Of a DNA stretch of 9,776 nt, positions 5,912 through 9,776 are shown piece by piece. The position numbers were made by a program, and so were the translations under genes. Within the stretch, counting starts at the first letter, position 1. Each line of letters begins with the position of its first letter. This stretch comes from CAG-411 sp045124315 (GTDB lineage: Bacteria > Bacillota > Clostridia > Lachnospirales > Lachnospiraceae), in contig JBGVLO010000139.1 of NCBI GenBank assembly GCA_045124315.1, forward strand, positions 1-9,776, given 5' to 3'. The notes beneath the pieces were generated by a model. It worked only from the letters and a program-made list of their open reading frames with translations. It was not told the origin of the DNA and did no database searches.

Positions 5912-6589
5912 ATGAGCAAATTGGTTTTATATCATGGTTCCCCGGAAATTATAGAAAAACCCATATTTGGAAAAGGTAAAACATACAACGATTATGGTAG
6001 GGGGTTCTACTGTACAACAAATTTGGAATTGGCAAAGGAGTGGGCTTGTACAGAAGGTATCGATGGATATGCAAACCAATATGAGATTGAGACAGATTAT
6101 TTGAAAATATTGAATCTTTCTTCTGATGAATATACGATTTTGCATTGGCTGGCAATGTTGATGACGTACCGTAAACTTCGCTTGTCCACACCGATTATGA
6201 AGAGAGGTGCCGAATGGCTGAAGGAACATTTTTTTGTTCCGATTGACGAATATGATGCCATCATTGGATACCACGCAGATGATTCCTATTTTTCATTTGC
6301 CCGTGCCTTTGTCGGTAATGAGATTTCGTTGGGACAATTAAGTCATGCAATGAAGCTTGGAAAACTTGGAGAGCAATTTGTACTTAAGAGCCAGAAAGCA
6401 TTTGAGGCCATTCGGTTTATTTCTTATCAAACTTCGGATAATACCATATATTATGCGCGCAGAAAAGCAAGGGATGATGCGGCAAGGTCAGCATTTTTTA
6501 AAGAACTTGAAATAGATGATGTGAATGGTATTTATATGAGAGATATTATTCGTGAGGAGGTAATGGCTGATGATCCACGCTTACGATAA
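5912..6589 (+). CDS. DUF3990 ADP-ribosyltransferase-like protein, probable toxin
   Basis: This 225-residue protein matches DUF3990, a family related to ADP-ribosyltransferases, which use NAD+ to modify a target. Visible marks are LYHGS (6-10), where the histidine would contact NAD, DYGRGFYCTT (27-36), the typical beta-strand motif, YDAIIGYHADD (114-124), and GEQFVLKSQKAF (153-164), where the late glutamine/glutamate-type motif of the family lies. ATG 5912 has AAGGAG 8 bases upstream. An in-frame ATG at 5885 would sit only 8 bases past the predicted transcription start and lacks a ribosome site. The gene's end overlaps the helix-turn-helix gene by 20 bp, an order and spacing typical of toxin-antitoxin pairs. 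The NAD-binding fold is well supported by family knowledge. Toxicity, target and partner neutralisation are inferred. Confidence 0.75.
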   Translation: MSKLVLYHGSPEIIEKPIFGKGKTYNDYGRGFYCTTNLELAKEWACTEGIDGYANQYEIETDYLKILNLSSDEYTILHWLAMLMTYRKLRLSTPIMKRGAEWLKEHFFVPIDEYDAIIGYHADDSYFSFARAFVGNEISLGQLSHAMKLGKLGEQFVLKSQKAFEAIRFISYQTSDNTIYYARRKARDDAARSAFFKELEIDDVNGIYMRDIIREEVMADDPRLR

Positions 6590-7235
6590 ACAATACCTGG
6601 ATGATGCCATGAGGAATCTTGGGGAAGCTTTTGATTATGCGGTAAACAACTGCAGAATAGAGATTGACGATTTCCTGGATATGTTCATAGCAGGAGGACT
6701 AGCGGATCAGTTTGGTTCCGGTGTTCCTAGGTTTGTGTCTGGAATGTCAGGAACAGAATTGGTGTGGGAAGTGATGGAACGTTCCGGCTGGGAAAGAGAA
6801 CTTCCCGAGGCGGAGGCTGTTTATGATTGTTCACCGGAATATTGGTGTGGTTGGATATTGGCATATTACCAGTGGTATACCGGCAGAAGTTTTAAAAATA
6901 TTAGGAAGCATATTTCCATGCGTGAGATTTGGAAGCTGTATCCAACGCTTCATGAAGCAGCCGAAGAAAGATTTGTTGATACAATGAACAGAATGATACG
7001 AAGACAGGAGCCGCCCACGCAATTGCAGACATTGCGTAAGTCAATCGGGTATTCGCAAAAAGCTCTTGCTGAGAAATCCGGTGTGACTCTTCGTATGATT
7101 CAGCAGTATGAACAACGTGCGAAGGATATTAATAAGGCGACGGGTATGAATCTGGTTGCATTAGCTAAGACATTAGGATGTAGGGTAGAGGATTTGCTGG
7201 AGCAGAGTTTAGATGAGATTGAGGATGAGGAGTAA
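6570..7235 (+). CDS. XRE-type helix-turn-helix protein, probable antitoxin
   Basis: This 221-residue protein has two parts. Residues 1-~145 are a helical domain with FDYAVNNCRIEIDDFLDMF and GLADQFGSGVPRFVSGMSG, which I have seen beside DUF3990-type genes but cannot name. Residues ~152-211 form an XRE helix-turn-helix (LRKSIGYSQKALAEKSGVTL, then RMIQQYEQR), likely to bind DNA. The tail is acidic (EIEDEE). ATG 6570 lies inside the end of the DUF3990 gene, with GAGGAGG 9 bases upstream, so both are made from one transcript. In such pairs the N-terminal domain commonly holds the toxin and the HTH represses the operon; the paired direct repeats at 5845-5890 are the natural site. An ordinary regulator of the neighbouring enzyme is the alternative. 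No terminator is evident after the stop. Confidence 0.75.
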   Translation: MIHAYDKQYLDDAMRNLGEAFDYAVNNCRIEIDDFLDMFIAGGLADQFGSGVPRFVSGMSGTELVWEVMERSGWERELPEAEAVYDCSPEYWCGWILAYYQWYTGRSFKNIRKHISMREIWKLYPTLHEAAEERFVDTMNRMIRRQEPPTQLQTLRKSIGYSQKALAEKSGVTLRMIQQYEQRAKDINKATGMNLVALAKTLGCRVEDLLEQSLDEIEDEE

Positions 7236-7335
7236 AAGCGATATTTACTTCATATGTTTGTATTGTTCCGGAAAATTGGTGTCGCATAGCAGGGGAACAG
7301 ATGAGATGGAAATGAATTTTAAAGGAATGGTAGTG

Positions 7336-7353
7336 TGAAAAATAAGTTTTTCA
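7336..7353. other. Short AT-rich hairpin upstream of the DUF188 gene
   Basis: TGAAAAA-TAAG-TTTTTCA is a perfect 7-bp inverted repeat in the 162-base gap between 7235 and 7398. It is mostly A-T, so it would be weak as RNA. It could be a small protein-binding site. No clear promoter was found in the gap. Confidence 0.25.
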
Positions 7354-7397
7354 TTGATATTTGTGCCTGAGTGAAACGAAAGGAATGAGTGATTAAT

Positions 7398-7847
7398 ATG
7401 AAAATTTTTGTAGATGCAGATGCATGCCCGGTGGTGCGTATTGTAGAAGAAGTAGCAGAAAAATATGGGATTGAAGTAACATTACTCTGCGATACGAATC
7501 ACATTTTGAATTCCGATTACAGTGAAGTCATTGTGGTTGGTGCAGGAGCAGATGCAGTAGATTACAAGTTGATTAGTGTTTGTCACAAGGGCGACATCGT
7601 TGTTTCACAGGATTACGGAGTAGCTGCTATGGCGCTTGGGAAAGGTGCATATGCAATCCATCAGTCCGGAAAATGGTATACGAATGAGAATATAGATCAG
7701 ATGCTTATGGAAAGACATCTTAATAAGAAGGCAAGACGGGGTACTCATAAGAATCATATTAAGGGACCGAGGAAACGAACCGATGAGGATGACGAAAGAT
7801 TTGCACAGTCATTTGAAAAGCTGGTGCGGATGGCATTGGGAAGATAA
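7398..7847 (+). CDS. YaiI/YqxD family (DUF188) protein
   Basis: This 149-residue protein is a full-length member of the YaiI/YqxD family, which has a PIN-like nuclease fold of unproven activity. It opens with the hallmark MKIFVDADACPV (1-12), where the two aspartates would bind metal. VVSQDYGVAAMAL (68-80) is the second acidic patch, and AIHQSGKWYTNENID (87-101) precedes the conserved basic RRGTHKNHIKGPRKRT segment (113-128). ATG 7398 matches family N-termini. A GTG at 7389 is in frame but only 4 bases after AAGGA (7380-7384), while the ATG is 13 bases after it, so the ribosome site decides poorly. The stop overlaps the ribosome site of the PAS gene, so the two form a unit. No known pathway connects them. 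Confidence 0.85.
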   Translation: MKIFVDADACPVVRIVEEVAEKYGIEVTLLCDTNHILNSDYSEVIVVGAGADAVDYKLISVCHKGDIVVSQDYGVAAMALGKGAYAIHQSGKWYTNENIDQMLMERHLNKKARRGTHKNHIKGPRKRTDEDDERFAQSFEKLVRMALGR

Positions 7848-7857
7848 GGAGGACTAC

Positions 7858-8259
7858 ATGGAGAAATTTCAGAAGAAATCAGTGGAACAATCATATATAA
7901 ATTTTTATAAAAGTATCGTGGATCAGGACAGAGCAGCCGTTGTGATTTGTAATCTGAACCATGAGATTATTTATATGAATCCGGCAGCAGTAAATAGTTA
8001 TGAGAAGAGGGGTGGGGACAAACTGATGGGGAAAAACTTGTTAGAATGTCATAATCAGGAATTAAGAGGAAAAATACAGCAGGTGGTTGAATGGTTTGCG
8101 GAAGAGGAAAGCCACAATATCGTATATACCTTTCATAATGAAAAGCAGAATAAGGATGTGTACATGGTGGCACTTAGGGATGAGGGAAAGCTGATTGGGT
8201 ACTATGAGAAGCATGAATATAGAACTGCAGAGACAATGAAAACTTATGATTTATGTTAG
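7858..8259 (+). CDS. Small single-domain PAS protein
   Basis: This 133-residue protein is essentially one PAS fold. DRAAVVICNLNHEIIYMNPA (24-43) is the typical first strands of a PAS domain, followed by GKNLLECHNQELRGKIQQVV near 63-82 and the last strands NIVYTFHNEKQNKDVYMVAL and LIGYYEKHEYR. The LLECHN box recalls PAS domains of the DUF438-linked type in clostridia, which sense small ligands or redox state. There is no kinase, HTH or other output domain, so it must act on a partner. ATG 7858 has AAGGAGG 5 bases upstream, itself overlapping the stop of the DUF188 gene. An in-frame ATG at 7783 lies inside that gene and has no ribosome site. The signal sensed is unknown. Confidence 0.75.
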   Translation: MEKFQKKSVEQSYINFYKSIVDQDRAAVVICNLNHEIIYMNPAAVNSYEKRGGDKLMGKNLLECHNQELRGKIQQVVEWFAEEESHNIVYTFHNEKQNKDVYMVALRDEGKLIGYYEKHEYRTAETMKTYDLC

Positions 8260-8292
8260 GTGATTAAGGGCTTCTGTTGCAAAGAGGAAAGG

Positions 8293-8332
8293 AAGAGATA
8301 TTACTATTATATATGGAGCATGTCTCTTTTTT
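8293..8332 (+). terminator. Terminator of the DUF188-PAS unit
   Basis: AAGAGATAT (8293-8301) pairs with ATGTCTCTT (8320-8328) with one wobble, followed by Ts up to 8332. The loop is long (18 bases). GCATGTC (8318-8324) can instead pair with GACATGC (8344-8350), which would disrupt this stem; such competing folds are typical of attenuation but could be chance. Confidence 0.55.
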
Positions 8333-8351
8333 GTATGTCGCCTGACATGCG

Positions 8352-8446
8352 ACCAGCTCTGTTTTTTCTGCATATATAATGTGATTAACTATTAACCGAA
8401 GGAGTTAAATCACATGAATGCAGAATGAACAGCTGGTTTTTATTTT
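8352..8446 (+). terminator. Long imperfect hairpin with trailing T-rich tract
   Basis: The left arm (8352-8390) pairs with the right arm (8403-8437): ACCAGCT with AGCTGGT, TTCTGCAT with ATGCAGAA, and ATGTGATT with AATCACAT, with a two-base bulge and few mismatches. TTTTTATTTT follows at 8437-8446. It acts as a terminator or is the body of a structured RNA. The loop carries GAAGGAG (8398-8404), ahead of a tiny MNAE open frame at 8414. No known RNA family was recognised. Confidence 0.5.
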
Positions 8447-8478
8447 GGACAGAAGTGGTTTGATGGGAGGACTGTAGT

Positions 8479-8700
8479 GTGGAACTTGACGATGGTTGGG
8501 CTGAAGAGATTGCTGAGTGTATAAACAACAAAGTGGAAAATAGAACAAGGGAGTTTTATTGGACATGTAATTTTGTAAATTAAAAGTATCAAGGAAAGTA
8601 TCAAGGGTATTTAATTAAAACAGTAAAAGGTGATATTACGAAAATTACAGATGTTCAGGCAATCGTAATTTACTATGCTGAAAATTATCTAGAGCAATAA
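8479..8700 (+). pseudogene. Small gene interrupted by one in-frame stop, upstream of the macro gene
   Basis: A GTG at 8479 with GGGAGG 8 bases upstream opens a frame reading MELDDGWAEEIAEC and ending VN at TAA 8581-8583 (34 residues). The same frame then continues without a break for 38 residues (KYQGKYQGYLIKTV to IYYAENYLEQ) to TAA 8698-8700. Both halves have protein-like composition, and the second stop overlaps the ribosome site of the macro-domain gene. Together this suggests a 73-codon gene broken by a point mutation or small insertion. Right after the stop, a 12-bp tandem duplication (8584-8607) doubles KYQG. The family is not recognised. Alternatives are a 34-residue real product, or stop-codon read-through. 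Confidence 0.5.
8584..8607. repeat. 12-bp tandem duplication next to the in-frame stop
   Basis: AAGTATCAAGGA is followed by AAGTATCAAGGG, 11 of 12 bases equal, directly after TAA 8581-8583. The duplication keeps the frame and doubles KYQG in the interrupted small gene. It may mark a slippage hotspot. Confidence 0.7.
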
Positions 8701-8711
8701 GGAGGTGCAAG

Positions 8712-9773
8712 ATGCCATTTAAGATAGTACGCAATGACATAACTCATGTCAAAGCAGATGTGATTGTAAATACTGCAAATCTCAGCCCCATATATGTAAG
8801 TGGCACAGATTTGGCAGTTTATCAGGCGGCTGGAGCGGATGAGCTTCTTTCGGAACGAAAAAAGGTAGGATGTATTAAACGTGGTGATATTGCAGTAACA
8901 GGTGCATATGCCCTAAATGCAAAATATATTATTCATACAGTTGGACCGGTATGGGTGGATGGAAAGCACAATGAATTTGAAACACTTGAGAGTTGTTATG
9001 CAAAATCCTTACAGAAAGCATTGGAGCTTGGATGTGATAGCATCGCCTTTCCACTTATTTCAACCGGTGTTTATGGGTTCCCGAAAGATAAAGCATTGCA
9101 GATTGCGGTATCTGTGTTCAGCCGATTTTTATTGGAAAATGAAATGCAGATTATTCTTGTGGTTTTTGACAAGAAATCATTTCAGCTTTCAGAACAGTTG
9201 GTTGGAGAAATTGATTCATTTATTGATGCAAATTATATCAGGAAAAAGCGGAGAAGCGAATATTCGAGGCGACCATTCAGGCGCAGTAGAATAGAATCTG
9301 ATATAACATACGATTCGGAAGTCTATGAAGAATGTAGCCGCTATACGGAGGCAGAAGAGAGTGAGACGGAACTGCTTATGTCTATTCCAATGCCAGATGG
9401 GGCAATGTCTTTGGAAGAAGAACTGGAAAACATAGGTATGTCTTTCCATGATAAACTTTTTGAACTGATTGGTAAGTCAGGAATGGACAACAAGGATGTC
9501 TGGAAACGGGCAAATTTGGATAGAAAGCATTTTTCGAAGATACAGTGTGATGAAAAGTATCATCCCAAGAAAAAGACAGTGATGGCTCTTTGTATTGCTC
9601 TGGAATTAGATTTGGAACAGGCAAAGGATTTGCTGGCGAGGGCGGACTGGGCGTTTAGTCCAAGCAGTAAGGTGGATCTGATTGTACAGAAGGCAATTAT
9701 TGATAAGCAGTATGATATTTATCAGCTTAATTTGGTGCTGTTTCAATACACTAATGAGATACTTGGAGTGTAA
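8712..9773 (+). CDS. Macro-domain protein fused to a C-terminal helical (HTH-like) domain
   Basis: This 353-residue protein begins with a macro domain (residues ~1-165), which binds ADP-ribose or removes it from targets. NTAN (20-23), GTD (31-33), KYIIHTVGPVW (71-81), and the second loop ISTGVYGFP (116-124) are present. The glycine-rich first loop, GGG in most active enzymes, is VSG here, so hydrolase activity may be reduced. A charged linker (about 176-240, rich in Arg then Glu) leads to a helical domain (245-353) with KDVWKRANLDRKHFSKIQ, an HTH-like core I have seen fused to macro domains in Lachnospiraceae. ATG 8712 has AAGGAGG 6 bases upstream, overlapping the stop of the interrupted small gene, so the two were probably co-expressed. 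The role is inferred as ADP-ribose sensing with regulation. An effect on the DUF3990 product 2 kb upstream is conjecture. Confidence 0.82.
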   Translation: MPFKIVRNDITHVKADVIVNTANLSPIYVSGTDLAVYQAAGADELLSERKKVGCIKRGDIAVTGAYALNAKYIIHTVGPVWVDGKHNEFETLESCYAKSLQKALELGCDSIAFPLISTGVYGFPKDKALQIAVSVFSRFLLENEMQIILVVFDKKSFQLSEQLVGEIDSFIDANYIRKKRRSEYSRRPFRRSRIESDITYDSEVYEECSRYTEAEESETELLMSIPMPDGAMSLEEELENIGMSFHDKLFELIGKSGMDNKDVWKRANLDRKHFSKIQCDEKYHPKKKTVMALCIALELDLEQAKDLLARADWAFSPSSKVDLIVQKAIIDKQYDIYQLNLVLFQYTNEILGV

Positions 9774-9776
9774 TAG

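Noticed and set aside
8352..8446. Retron msr-msd or integron attC site
   Set aside because: No reverse transcriptase or integrase is in the window, and the hairpin lacks recognisable core sites.
9216..9624. Minus-strand open frames under the macro gene
   Set aside because: No ribosome sites or domain-like sequence; the + frame is a continuous recognised protein.
5912..9773. A DarT-DarG operon
   Set aside because: The ART-like protein is DUF3990-type with its own adjacent HTH partner, and the macro gene is in a separate unit behind terminators.

Overview
The window reads as chromosomal or accessory DNA from a low-GC Gram-positive bacterium, most likely a Clostridia/Lachnospiraceae-type Firmicute. 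The reasons are strong AGGAGG-type ribosome sites, AT-rich codon use, textbook sigma-A boxes (two TTGACT-17-TATAAT promoters), and protein types familiar from gut clostridia: a macro domain fused to a C-terminal helical domain, a DUF3990/helix-turn-helix pair, and an ATPase with a nuclease-like tail. The assignment comes from recognition, not a search. Every convincing gene is on the + strand.

Layout. Positions 1-246 hold the end of a TOTE-type primase-domain gene that stops far short of the family length, followed by one strong and one weaker terminator-like hairpin. A ProX/YbaK-type prolyl-tRNA editing protein follows at 622-1167. A good promoter with a symmetric operator-like sequence (1248-1293) and an unusual ~30-bp tandem repeat leader precede a metallo-beta-lactamase-fold hydrolase (1435-2262). 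The end of that gene runs into a 38-bp tandem array, after which comes a DUF1330 protein (2364-2675). A perfect 17-bp inverted repeat, whose right arm contains the -35 box, precedes an AAA ATPase/DUF234/nuclease-like protein (2820-4226). An uncharacterised lipoprotein (4357-5250) overlaps a TetR regulator by one base.

The second half holds a probable toxin-antitoxin operon: a DUF3990 ADP-ribosyltransferase-like protein (5912-6589) overlapping a helix-turn-helix protein (6570-7235). Its promoter carries two direct repeats exactly 30 bp apart. A YaiI/DUF188 protein and a small PAS protein form a two-gene unit (7398-8259) ending in a terminator. A 219-bp gap with a long imperfect hairpin leads to a small gene broken by one in-frame stop (8479-8700), which abuts a macro-domain fusion protein (8712-9773).

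Together this looks like an accessory region with conflict/defence flavour: a TOTE remnant, a self-controlled ATPase-nuclease, an ADP-ribosyltransferase pair and an ADP-ribose-binding macro protein, mixed with small regulators and housekeeping-like genes. Repeat-driven remodelling is visible in at least three places: the 38-bp array, the 30-bp array, and a 12-bp duplication beside a stop codon. The most interesting signals are the array that rewrites the hydrolase C-terminus and uncouples it from the next gene, the palindrome fused to the ATPase promoter, and the paired 30-bp-spaced sites at the toxin-antitoxin promoter.
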